NCBI GenBank assembly: GCA_025355835.1 | Contig: JANXYW010000190.1 | Coordinates: forward strand, 1 to 6,424 | Direction of reading: 5' to 3' | Source: Chloroflexota bacterium | GTDB lineage: Bacteria > Chloroflexota > Dehalococcoidia > DSTF01 > JACRBR01 | DNA length: 6,424 nt | In this document: positions 1-5,744 of the stretch, piece by piece | Layout of the letters: every line of letters starts with the position of its first letter | Numbering within the stretch: the stretch's first letter is position 1 | Program-made: the position numbers and the translations under genes | The notes under the pieces: model-generated | What the model was told of the DNA's origin: nothing | The model's input: only the letters and a program-made list of their open reading frames with translations | Database searches by the model: none

Positions 1-647
1 AGTACTTCGATGGCGAATTCGCCCTTCCACGCGAACCCGGAGCGCAGCAGACGATCGAAGAATTCGACATCCTCACCACCGAAGCCCGGCAACTGCTCCG
101 GAAAACCGACTGCGATGGCCGCCGAGCGACGGCACGAAAACGCCTGCGTGTACCCGACCCTGCCGCGGCGCTTCCCGCCGTAGCAGTAGGCGTGCTTCGC
201 CTGCTGAAACCGCCCGATGACGTTCTGTTGGTTCGCGACGCGCGACTCAACCGAGACGAAGTCGAACCCCTGCTCGTAAAGCGGGGCCAGTCGCTCGAGG
301 AAGTCGACGGGCGGCCAGTTGTCGGCGTCGACGAACACGAGCACATCGCCTGTGGCGGCTGCGATCGCGGTGTTGCGCGCGGCGGCTGCGCCCTTGTTCT
401 GACCATGTTCGATGACGACGATGAGACCGTCGGTGCGTAGCTTCTGGAGTTTATCGAGCGTGCCATCCGTCGAGCCATCGTCGACAACGATGATCTCTAG
501 CGGCCGGAGGCGCTGCGCGAGCGCGCATTCAAGCGTCGTGATGATGTCGTCGGCCTCGTTGTAGGCGGGGATGACGAACGAAAACGTGGGCGCGGCCGGC
601 AGAGACGCCGGTCGCTCGTCGGTTCGCGAAGTACTCTGCAGCGCCAA
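1..647 (-). CDS. GT2 family glycosyltransferase (3' end outside window)
   Basis: This is a GT-A fold family 2 glycosyltransferase, which transfers a sugar from a nucleotide-sugar to a growing glycan at the cytoplasmic face of the membrane. 215 complete codons are visible and the C-terminus lies beyond base 1. The domain starts near residue 22 with FSFVIPAYNEAD, followed by the nucleotide-binding VVDDGSTDG (54-62), the metal-binding DAD (107-109) in VFVDADN, and the acceptor-side GGED (190-193). I chose the TTG start at 647-645 because a perfect AGGAGG lies 5 nt upstream and the frame has no ATG or GTG between there and the preceding gene. It begins 41 bp after the GDP-fucose synthase stop, so it is probably the fourth gene of the polysaccharide operon. 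Family assignment is firm; donor, acceptor and linkage cannot be told. Confidence 0.9.
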   Translation of the reverse strand, partial: MALQSTSRTDERPASLPAAPTFSFVIPAYNEADDIITTLECALAQRLRPLEIIVVDDGSTDGTLDKLQKLRTDGLIVVIEHGQNKGAAAARNTAIAAATGDVLVFVDADNWPPVDFLERLAPLYEQGFDFVSVESRVANQQNVIGRFQQAKHAYCYGGKRRGRVGYTQAFSCRRSAAIAVGFPEQLPGFGGEDVEFFDRLLRSGFAWKGEFAIEV

Positions 648-652
648 CCGGG

Positions 653-658
653 CCTCCT
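653..658 (-). promoter_or_regulatory. Ribosome binding site AGGAGG for the GT2 gene
   Basis: A full consensus Shine-Dalgarno AGGAGG is separated by 5 nt (CCCGG) from the TTG codon at 647-645. It decides the start of the GT2 gene, which has no ATG or GTG near the start of its domain. A strong site may offset the weak TTG initiator, and it shows that this gene is initiated on its own rather than only by coupling to the gene before it. Confidence 0.75.
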
Positions 659-688
659 GCCTGGATCGCGTCGTCGCCTCTGCGACGG

Positions 689-1714
689 CTAGGCCGCGGG
701 ACGCATCCTTCGTTTCTTCGCCGGCGCGGTTGCTTGTTCGCGGACCGCCCGCATGACGCGGCGCGTCGCGAGCTGCGTCGAGAGCACCGCTTCGATGTAC
801 CAGTCGATCGTGCGCTGCAGGCCCGTCTCGAAGTCGGTTTGCGCTTCGAACCCGAAGCGCTCCTTGGCGCGCGTTGTGTCCAGCATGCGGCGCGGCTGGC
901 CGTCGGGCTGCGATGCGTCCCAGCGAATCTCGCCGTCGAAGTCGCAGAGCCGGGCGATCACTTGCACGAGGTCTCGAACGGCGATCTCGCGGCCCGCCCC
1001 GAGATTCACCGGATCGGCGCTATCGTAGCGCTCCGCTGCCAGCACGATGCCCTCAGCAGCGTCCTCGACGTAGAGGAACTCGCGCGACGCTGCGCCCGTG
1101 CCCCACGCAACGATGTGGTCATCGCCGCGGAGCTTCGCATCGACGATCTTGCGAACAAGCGCCGGGATAACGTGACTGCTCTGCGGATCGAAGTTGTCGC
1201 CGGGACCGTAGAGATTCACCGGAAGCAGCGTGACCGCGTTGAAGCCATACTGCTCGCGATATGCCTGCGCCTGGACGAGCAGCATCTTCTTCGCGAGGCC
1301 GTAGGGCGCGTTCGTTTCCTCCGGATAGCCACTCCAGAGATCGTCCTCCTTGAACGGCAACGCCACGTGCTTCGGGTAGGCGCAGACCGTCGCGACACCG
1401 ACGAACTTCTCGACGCCGTGGAGGCGCGCCTGCTCCATGAGCTGGATGCCCATGATCGCGTTCTCGTAGAAGAACCGCCCAGGATTCGCGCGATTGGCGC
1501 CGATGCCACCGACGACGGCCGCGAGATGGATGATCATCCCCGGACGCGACGCCTCGAGCGCGGCGACGATCGCGTCTTTCTCACGCAGGTCGTACGCCTC
1601 GCTGCGCACGACGAAGACGTCGGCGCCGCGAGCGTCTAGCTTTCGTACGACGTGTTTGCCCAGGAAGCCTGCGCCGCCCGTCACCATGATGCGCTTGTTT
1701 GCGAGAGACGTCAT
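689..1714 (-). CDS. fcl: GDP-L-fucose synthase (SDR-type epimerase/reductase)
   Basis: This NADPH-dependent enzyme epimerises and reduces GDP-4-keto-6-deoxy-D-mannose to GDP-L-fucose in the cytoplasm, the second step after GDP-mannose dehydratase. 341 residues. The Rossmann motif TGGAGFLG is at 12-19, the family signature AAVVGGIGAN at 65-74, and the catalytic YxxxK at Y138/K142. C111 and H181 (in SSHVIPAL) match the two acid/base residues of the Escherichia coli enzyme. NLYGPGDNF (168-175) and REFLYVED (211-218) are also typical. The Ser of the Ser-Tyr-Lys triad aligns with T109, as in a subfamily with TVCAYPK in place of SSCIYPK. The last ~30 residues form a basic tail beyond the usual end. 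The start is the ATG at 1714-1712, whose ATGA overlaps the stop of the GT4 gene; a GTG nine bases upstream is possible. A related GDP-sugar product cannot be excluded. Confidence 0.88.
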   Translation of the reverse strand: MTSLANKRIMVTGGAGFLGKHVVRKLDARGADVFVVRSEAYDLREKDAIVAALEASRPGMIIHLAAVVGGIGANRANPGRFFYENAIMGIQLMEQARLHGVEKFVGVATVCAYPKHVALPFKEDDLWSGYPEETNAPYGLAKKMLLVQAQAYREQYGFNAVTLLPVNLYGPGDNFDPQSSHVIPALVRKIVDAKLRGDDHIVAWGTGAASREFLYVEDAAEGIVLAAERYDSADPVNLGAGREIAVRDLVQVIARLCDFDGEIRWDASQPDGQPRRMLDTTRAKERFGFEAQTDFETGLQRTIDWYIEAVLSTQLATRRVMRAVREQATAPAKKRRMRPAA

Positions 1715-3045
1715 GCTGCCCACCGATCGCGACCGCTCTGCTCCGCTTCGGACGCGGCCGTCTCGGCATCACGCACTGCGCGGATCCGACGGCCCGGCGT
1801 ATGCACGCGCCCGTGGTGTCCCGACGCCAGCACCGACGCGAGCAACTGCTCGTAGCCGTGAAGCGCCGCCGTCTCGGAGAACGTCGTCGCCACCCACTTC
1901 CGCGCAGAACCGGCCATGTGGACGCGCAGGCCTGGATCGCCGGCGACGCGCGCAAGCGCATCGAGTAGCGCCGCCGGATCGTCCGGAGCGACGACGAGTC
2001 CGCCGCTGCTTGCCGAGATCTCGCGGGCGGTCTCGCTGTGCGCAGCGGCTGCGGCGACGACAGGGCGGCCGGCGGCGAAGTACGACGTGAGCTTCGATGG
2101 CAACGACATGTCGTTGACGCTGCCACGCTGGTTGATGAGCAGAATGTCGGCGGCGGCAAGGATGCTGGGGAACGCCTCCGCGTCCTGCAACGGCAGGAAG
2201 CGCAGATTCGTCAGCGCGTACCGCCTCGCGAGCCGGGCCAGCGTGTCACGCTGATTGCCGTCGCCCATCAGCACGAACAGCATCGGGCTGTTGGCTATCT
2301 GGGCGATGCGCGCGGTTTCTATAACGTTTTCGAGACCCTGCTTGTAGCCCATGTTGCCCGCGTGCAGGCAGACGATCGCGTTCTCCGGCCACTCCAGCTC
2401 GGCGCGTGTCGTCGCGCGATCGCCTGTCGCCTCGTCGACGTGGGTCCAGTTGCGGACGCGGCGGATGCGCGCCGGGTCGACGCCCAACGATTCGACGTAC
2501 GGACGAAAGCCTTCGGCGATCACACCGACAGCCGACGCGCCGCGCGCGGCCCAGCCCTCGGCTGCACGCACGAGGCCAGTCACGCGGCCGCCGCCTGCGA
2601 CGCCGCTCTGTTCGACCGCCTGGCCGACGAGATCCTGGAAGATGAGGCCGTACGGCACGCGGAATCGCGCAGCCGCAGCGCGCGCGACGATACCGCCGCT
2701 GAGGCTCGGCACGACGCCAAGAATGGCGTCCGGGCGTTCCATGCGCGCCGCATCAAGGCCCATGCGCAGCGACGTCAGCTCGTAGAGGCCGCGCTTCAGC
2801 GCGGACTGCTTCGACGGCACGTAGTGCGCGCGGCGCTTCACTTCGACACCGTTGATAATTTCTGTCGTGTGCTTCTGGCCCGCATATCCCGGGGCGACGC
2901 GCCACGCCGGATAGTGCGGCATGCCAGCCAACACGGTCACGCGATAGCCACGCGCGGCAAGGTGCTCGGCCAGCTTTGTGCTGTACGGAGCGATGCCCGT
3001 CTCTTCGGGAGCGTAGTTCAGCGATGCGATCAGTACGCGTGTCAT
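1711..3045 (-). CDS. WcaI-like GT4 family glycosyltransferase
   Basis: This is a GT-B fold glycosyltransferase of family 4, close to the WcaI type that adds a fucose or other sugar during colanic acid repeat-unit assembly. 444 residues. The N-terminal Rossmann half begins MTRVLIASLNYAPEETGI, with the WcaI-like PHYPAW at 43-48. The C-terminal half has HAGNMGYKQGLENVIE (228-243), GDGNQRDTL (261-269) and the nucleotide-diphosphate binding stretch around SLPSKLTSYFAAGRPVV (314-330). The ATG at 3045-3043 shares one base with the stop of the preceding transferase (TGATG), and its own stop overlaps the next start (ATGA), so all three are probably translationally coupled. An in-frame extension toward 3483 overlaps the upstream gene and is not credible. 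Residues ~408-444 are a charged, low-complexity tail outside the GT4 domain. Acceptor and donor are unknown; fucose transfer is suggested only by the neighbouring GDP-fucose synthase. Confidence 0.9.
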   Translation of the reverse strand: MTRVLIASLNYAPEETGIAPYSTKLAEHLAARGYRVTVLAGMPHYPAWRVAPGYAGQKHTTEIINGVEVKRRAHYVPSKQSALKRGLYELTSLRMGLDAARMERPDAILGVVPSLSGGIVARAAAARFRVPYGLIFQDLVGQAVEQSGVAGGGRVTGLVRAAEGWAARGASAVGVIAEGFRPYVESLGVDPARIRRVRNWTHVDEATGDRATTRAELEWPENAIVCLHAGNMGYKQGLENVIETARIAQIANSPMLFVLMGDGNQRDTLARLARRYALTNLRFLPLQDAEAFPSILAAADILLINQRGSVNDMSLPSKLTSYFAAGRPVVAAAAAHSETAREISASSGGLVVAPDDPAALLDALARVAGDPGLRVHMAGSARKWVATTFSETAALHGYEQLLASVLASGHHGRVHTPGRRIRAVRDAETAASEAEQSGRDRWAA

Positions 3046-3785
3046 CAGTGGCCGTCCAGTTCCATCAGCGGTTTCGCGGTGCGGATGATGTACGTGAGGT
3101 CTTTGCTCAGACGCACGTCCGCGGCATAGCCGGCTTCGAGCTGCATCCGGGCGAGTGGCGACATGTTCTTGCGACCGCGCACCTGAAACGGACCCGTTAA
3201 ACCCGGGCGTACGGAAACGATGGCTCGCGCGAGATCCGGATCGAGTGACTCGCGCGAAAGATAGGGGCGCGGACCAGCGATGCTCATTTCGCCGCAGAGT
3301 ACGTTCCAGATCTGCGGCAACTCGTCCAGGCTGGACTTGCGCAGGAAGCGTCCGAGCGCCGTGACGCGCGGATCCGCTTCGAGCTTCCAGTCGGTGAGCA
3401 ATTGCGTCGTCCGCTCCGGGTGCGTGTCCTTCCACTGCTCGAAGACCGCATCGGCGTCGCGAACCATCGTGCGGAACTTCCACATCTGGAAGCGCTTGCC
3501 GGCGAATCCGACGCGCTCTGATCCGTAGAAGATCGGCCAGCCTGATCGCACGAGCACGACCGCCGCAACGACGAACAAGAGCGGCAGCAACGTCGCGAGG
3601 AGAACGAGTCCGAAGGCGAAATCGAAAATACGCTTTCCGCGACGTAGGTAGAAGCTCTCAACGGACGATGACAGCGCGGCCACCTGCAGGGGCGCCGACT
3701 GCCCGTTCGGCGACGGCGCGGCGACAAGCTGCGCCTGACTCGTCGTAGTCTGGAACACGTCCGGTGTCTGGCCCGTCGCAGCCAC
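3045..3785 (-). CDS. Monotopic phosphoglycosyl transferase (bacterial sugar transferase, WcaJ/WbaP C-terminal type)
   Basis: This enzyme transfers a phospho-sugar from a nucleotide-sugar to undecaprenyl phosphate, the committing step of exopolysaccharide or O-antigen synthesis at the inner leaflet of the cytoplasmic membrane. 246 residues form the short catalytic unit only, without the multi-spanning N-terminal domain of full-length WcaJ. A polar Ala/Gln/Ser-rich stretch of ~45 residues precedes RRGKRIFDF, then one hydrophobic re-entrant helix (56-79, with P68 as the likely kink). Next come KRFQMWKFRTM (97-107), DPRVTALGRFLRK (138-150), the catalytic Asp-Glu dyad D154/E155 in SLDELPQIWN, GPRP (171-174) and RPGLTG...QVRGR (193-205). 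The GTG start at 3785 is supported by AGGGAG 8 nt upstream. It is the first gene of the operon. The sugar (glucose, galactose or an N-acetylhexosamine) cannot be inferred. Confidence 0.93.
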   Translation of the reverse strand: MAATGQTPDVFQTTTSQAQLVAAPSPNGQSAPLQVAALSSSVESFYLRRGKRIFDFAFGLVLLATLLPLLFVVAAVVLVRSGWPIFYGSERVGFAGKRFQMWKFRTMVRDADAVFEQWKDTHPERTTQLLTDWKLEADPRVTALGRFLRKSSLDELPQIWNVLCGEMSIAGPRPYLSRESLDPDLARAIVSVRPGLTGPFQVRGRKNMSPLARMQLEAGYAADVRLSKDLTYIIRTAKPLMELDGH

Positions 3786-3793
3786 GAGGCACG

Positions 3794-3799
3794 CTCCCT
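3794..3799 (-). promoter_or_regulatory. Ribosome binding site AGGGAG for the sugar transferase
   Basis: AGGGAG lies 8 nt before the GTG codon at 3785-3783. It supports the GTG as the true start even though the first ~45 residues are poorly conserved in character. It also marks the leading gene of the polysaccharide operon. Confidence 0.6.
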
Positions 3800-3880
3800 G
3801 CGCTCAATCGTTGATGCAAATACGGCCACGGCCACCTGGCGCCGCAGCCACACGGAATCATCAGCGAAACCCCGCGATCC

Positions 3881-3897
3881 GGAGAGTAGGGTTCTCC
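3881..3897. repeat. Small inverted repeat in the divergent intergenic region
   Basis: GGAGA and TCTCC flank a 7-nt centre (GTAGGGT). The stem is only 5 bp. The left arm extends as GGAGAGT, which recurs as a direct repeat at 3980-3986 just before the DUF3237 gene. It could be an operator for a regulator of either gene, but this length is also expected by chance. Confidence 0.2.
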
Positions 3898-4001
3898 TCA
3901 AAGGACGGGCGTCGCGCCCCAACGTTACGCGGCGACTTCGTGTCCTGTACGCTCCACCGAAACCACCCGCGTTCATCGCGGAGAGTGAAAGGCACAAGGA
4001 G

Positions 4002-4472
4002 ATGGCCGACTTTCCGGAGAGCATCGCGACCGAACTGCTGTTCGACACACACATCGATCTTGCGCCGCCGGAGAACATCGGCGCGGCGCCATTCGGCAGC
4101 CGTTCGATCTTCGTCGTGCTCGGCGGTACGTTCGAGGGGCCGCGGATGCGCGGCACGGTTCGGTCAGGCGGCGGCGACTGGTTCTTGAAGCTGGCGAGCG
4201 GCGCGGGAGAGCTCGATGTCCGCATCACGCTGGAGACGGACGACGGCGCATTGATCTACATGACCTACCGCGGAGTGCTGCTCGCTTCGCCCGAGGTGAT
4301 GGCGCGCGTCTTCGCCGGAAAGGACGTGAGCACAACGGAGTACTACTTCCGCACGACGCCACGCTTCGAGACGAGCAGCGAGCCGTACGCCTGGCTGAAT
4401 ACAACCGTCGCCATCGCAGTCGGCTGCCCAGCGCCGAACAAGGTGTCGTACCGGGTCTTCGCAGTGAAGTAG
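4002..4472 (+). CDS. DUF3237 (UPF0311) domain protein
   Basis: A 156-residue soluble protein made up of one DUF3237 domain, near the usual length for the family (~150). Its biochemical role is not established. No signal peptide or membrane segment is seen, so it is likely cytoplasmic. Recognisable family features, in order, are GSRSIFVVLGGTFEGPR (32-48), SGGGDWFLKL (55-64), LDVRITLETDDGALIYMTYRG (71-91, given here in parts: LDVRITLETDD then GALIYMTYRG), YYFRTTPRFET (114-124) and WLN (131-133). The alternating hydrophobic pattern suggests a beta-barrel fold. The ATG at 4002 is the only in-frame start near the domain. GAAAGG 9 nt upstream is the better-spaced ribosome site; AAGGAG directly touches the ATG and is too close. 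The gene is divergent from the polysaccharide operon and ends 3 bp from the purQ stop, so nothing in its context points to a function. Confidence 0.88.
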   Translation: MADFPESIATELLFDTHIDLAPPENIGAAPFGSRSIFVVLGGTFEGPRMRGTVRSGGGDWFLKLASGAGELDVRITLETDDGALIYMTYRGVLLASPEVMARVFAGKDVSTTEYYFRTTPRFETSSEPYAWLNTTVAIAVGCPAPNKVSYRVFAVK

Positions 4473-4475
4473 CGC

Positions 4476-5177
4476 TTACGCAGTGACGGCGACCGCGCTC
4501 TCGATCATCGAGCGGAAGATGACGAGGCCATCGCTTCCGCCGAGTAGCGCTTCGGCGGAGCGTTCGGGGTGCGGCATCATGCCGAGCACGTTGCCGTGCG
4601 CGTTGATAATCCCGGCGATGCTGTTCAACGAACCGTTCGGATTCGCCTCGGGAGTTACGTGGCCGTCGGGAGTGACGTAGCGGAACACGACGCGGTGATT
4701 CGCTTCGAGGTCCGCGATGGTGTCCGGATCCGCGTAGTAGCTGCCCTCGCCGTGCGAGACGGGCACCATGAGCACGTCGCCGACATGGCCGGCGCGCGAG
4801 AAGATCGTGTCGGCGTTCTCGATGCGCAGGTGCGTCGGCACGCAGCGGAACTGCAGGCTGTCGTTGCGCATCAGCGCGCCCGGCAGCAGATGCGACTCGC
4901 ACAGGATCTGGAAGCCATTGCAGATGCCGATAACGGGCTTTCCGGCATCGGCATGCCGCTGCACCGCTTCCATCACCGGCGAGAAGCGCGCGATGGCGCC
5001 TGTACGCAAGTGATCGCCGTACGAGAATCCGCCGGGGATGACGACAGCGTCGTAGCCATCGAGGCTCGACTCGCGGTGCCAGACGAGATCTGCCGTCTGG
5101 CCCATCTCGTGCTCCAGCACGTACTGGCAATCGCGTTCGGACCAGGTGCCAGGGAAGGTGAGGACGGCGAACTTCAT
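4476..5177 (-). CDS. purQ: Phosphoribosylformylglycinamidine synthase subunit PurQ (glutamine amidotransferase)
   Basis: PurQ hydrolyses glutamine and passes ammonia to PurL, with PurS as bridge, for conversion of FGAR to FGAM in de novo purine synthesis in the cytoplasm. 233 residues, the full length of the free-standing class I amidotransferase subunit. The nucleophile is C86 in GICNGFQ, and the catalytic His and Glu are H203 and E205 in MMPHPERSAE. PGGFSYGDHLRTGAIAR (48-64), GALMRNDSLQF (100-110) and the PVSHGEG loop (139-145) are strongly typical. The ATG at 5177 begins MKFAVLTFPG, the expected N-terminus. It sits 7 nt after TATACT, with no Shine-Dalgarno between. The genes beside it are not purine genes, whereas purQ usually sits with purS and purL. 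Its 3' end converges on the DUF3237 gene with a 3-bp gap and no obvious terminator. Confidence 0.97.
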   Translation of the reverse strand: MKFAVLTFPGTWSERDCQYVLEHEMGQTADLVWHRESSLDGYDAVVIPGGFSYGDHLRTGAIARFSPVMEAVQRHADAGKPVIGICNGFQILCESHLLPGALMRNDSLQFRCVPTHLRIENADTIFSRAGHVGDVLMVPVSHGEGSYYADPDTIADLEANHRVVFRYVTPDGHVTPEANPNGSLNSIAGIINAHGNVLGMMPHPERSAEALLGGSDGLVIFRSMIESAVAVTA

Positions 5178-5184
5178 CGCTGTC

Positions 5185-5190
5185 AGTATA
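5185..5190 (-). promoter_or_regulatory. Candidate -10 element TATACT for purQ (leaderless arrangement)
   Basis: TATACT matches the sigma-70-type TATAAT at five of six positions and reads toward purQ. Seven bases separate it from the ATG at 5177-5175, so transcription would start at or next to the A of the start codon. No Shine-Dalgarno fits between. No good -35 hexamer is seen at 16-18 bp; that zone is a GC-rich palindrome. Confidence 0.5.
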
Positions 5191-5197
5191 GGAAACG

Positions 5198-5214
5198 GCT
5201 CGCGAGCGCGCGAG
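5198..5214. repeat. GC-rich overlapping palindromes between purQ and the nuclease gene
   Basis: GCTCGCGAGC at 5198-5207 is a perfect 10-bp palindrome. It overlaps a second inverted repeat, CTCGCG (5199-5204) with CGCGAG (5209-5214) around a 4-nt loop. It covers the expected -35 area for purQ, so an operator is conceivable. It does not resemble the known PurR boxes (ACGCAAACG-type or CGAA-containing). GC-rich DNA makes such short palindromes common. Confidence 0.3.
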
Positions 5215-5234
5215 GAGCGTCGAGCAACGTCTGA

Positions 5235-5240
5235 TAGGCT
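5235..5240 (+). promoter_or_regulatory. Candidate -10 element TAGGCT for the nuclease unit (leaderless arrangement)
   Basis: TAGGCT fits the TAnnnT core and lies 6 nt before the GTG at 5247. Transcription would begin at about the start codon. An alternative reading uses AGGG (5242-5245) as the ribosome site for the ATG at 5253, with 7-nt spacing; the promoter would then lie farther upstream. Confidence 0.35.
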
Positions 5241-5246
5241 CAGGGC

Positions 5247-5744
5247 GTGCGCATGATGATGGTTCTGGGATTCGCCGCAGCGCTCGCGCTGGGCGGCGCA
5301 TCGCCCGCGGCCGAGGCGACGCGCTCGTCGTGCGTGGTCGATCGCGTGATCGACGGCGATACGTTCGTGTGCGACGACGGCGCGCACGTCCGAATGCTCC
5401 AGATCAACGCGCCGGAGCTGTCGGCGTGCGGCGGCGCATGGGCAGGCGCTGCGTTGCGAAACATCTTCCTGCGGCCCGGTACGCATGTGCGGCTCGATCA
5501 CGATAAGGTGCTGACTGATCGCTACGGCCGCGATCTCGCCGCACCGATCGTCGTTGGCACCGACGGCGCGGAGTACAACATCAGCATCGTCATGGTGTAT
5601 GTGGGCCTCGCGAGGGCCGCGTACTACGGCGACAACTCACAGTATCTAGGCTGGGCGCGCGCGGCCGAGGCGTGGGCGCAGACGGCGCAGTGGAACATGT
5701 GGGCGCCGGGCGGCCCGTTCAACGGCGGCACACGTTGCGAGTGA
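5247..5744 (+). CDS. Secreted staphylococcal nuclease-like (SNase) protein
   Basis: A thermonuclease-family protein expected to cleave DNA and possibly RNA outside the cytoplasm. 165 residues. Residues 1-24 look like a Sec signal peptide: a short n-region with R2, a hydrophobic Leu/Ala core, and AEA before a likely cut after A24. The SNase domain follows with DGDT (36-39), HVRML (47-51), NAPE (54-57) and DRYGR (91-95). R49, E57 and R95 match the catalytic R35, E43 and R87 of the Staphylococcus enzyme, and D38 its calcium ligand D21. N54 replaces the ligand D40. Four cysteines (C29, C42, C61, C164) could form disulfides. The GTG at 5247 is preferred because it keeps R2 in the signal n-region; ATGs at 5253, 5256 and 5259 are alternatives. 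It is probably co-transcribed with the HNH lipoprotein gene, whose start overlaps its stop. Confidence 0.88.
   Translation: MRMMMVLGFAAALALGGASPAAEATRSSCVVDRVIDGDTFVCDDGAHVRMLQINAPELSACGGAWAGAALRNIFLRPGTHVRLDHDKVLTDRYGRDLAAPIVVGTDGAEYNISIVMVYVGLARAAYYGDNSQYLGWARAAEAWAQTAQWNMWAPGGPFNGGTRCE

Larger units (their letters stand above)
3786..4001. promoter_or_regulatory. Divergent intergenic region between the polysaccharide operon and the DUF3237 gene
   Basis: These 216 bp separate two divergent genes, so they must hold the promoter of the polysaccharide operon (leftward) and probably that of the DUF3237 gene (rightward). I find no convincing -35/-10 pair. Weak -10-like hexamers are TACGCT at 3948-3953 on the plus strand (preceded by TG, as in extended -10 sites) and TACTCT at 3888-3883 on the minus strand. 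A small inverted repeat lies at 3881-3897. No riboswitch-like structure or ORF with coding character was recognised. Confidence 0.5.

Noticed and set aside
734..1639. 301-codon open frame on the plus strand
   Set aside because: It lies wholly antisense to the GDP-fucose synthase gene. Its translation is Arg/Asp/His-rich with no family motif, the usual result of GC-rich codon bias on the opposite strand.
2038..3129. 363-codon open frame on the plus strand
   Set aside because: It is antisense to the GT4 gene, whose motifs are unmistakable; the opposite frame has unnatural composition and no start signal.
3046..3483. N-terminal extension of the GT4 frame up to 3483
   Set aside because: This part overlaps the sugar transferase gene in another frame and reads as low-quality sequence. 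The GT4 fold begins exactly at the ATG at 3045.
4569..5234. 221-codon open frame on the plus strand
   Set aside because: It is a shadow antisense to purQ, with no motif or ribosome site.
4225..5301. 358-codon open frame on the minus strand
   Set aside because: It runs out of frame through purQ and antisense through the DUF3237 gene. The product is extremely Arg-rich and resembles no protein.
5178..5501. N-terminal extension of the purQ frame to 5501
   Set aside because: PurQ proteins start at the MKFAVLTFPG-type strand. The extension is Arg/His-rich and antisense to the nuclease gene.
5672..5740. N-terminal extension of the HNH lipoprotein to an ATG at 5672
   Set aside because: It would overlap the nuclease gene by 73 bp and place a hydrophilic stretch before the signal peptide; the GTG at 5741 gives a normal lipoprotein signal.
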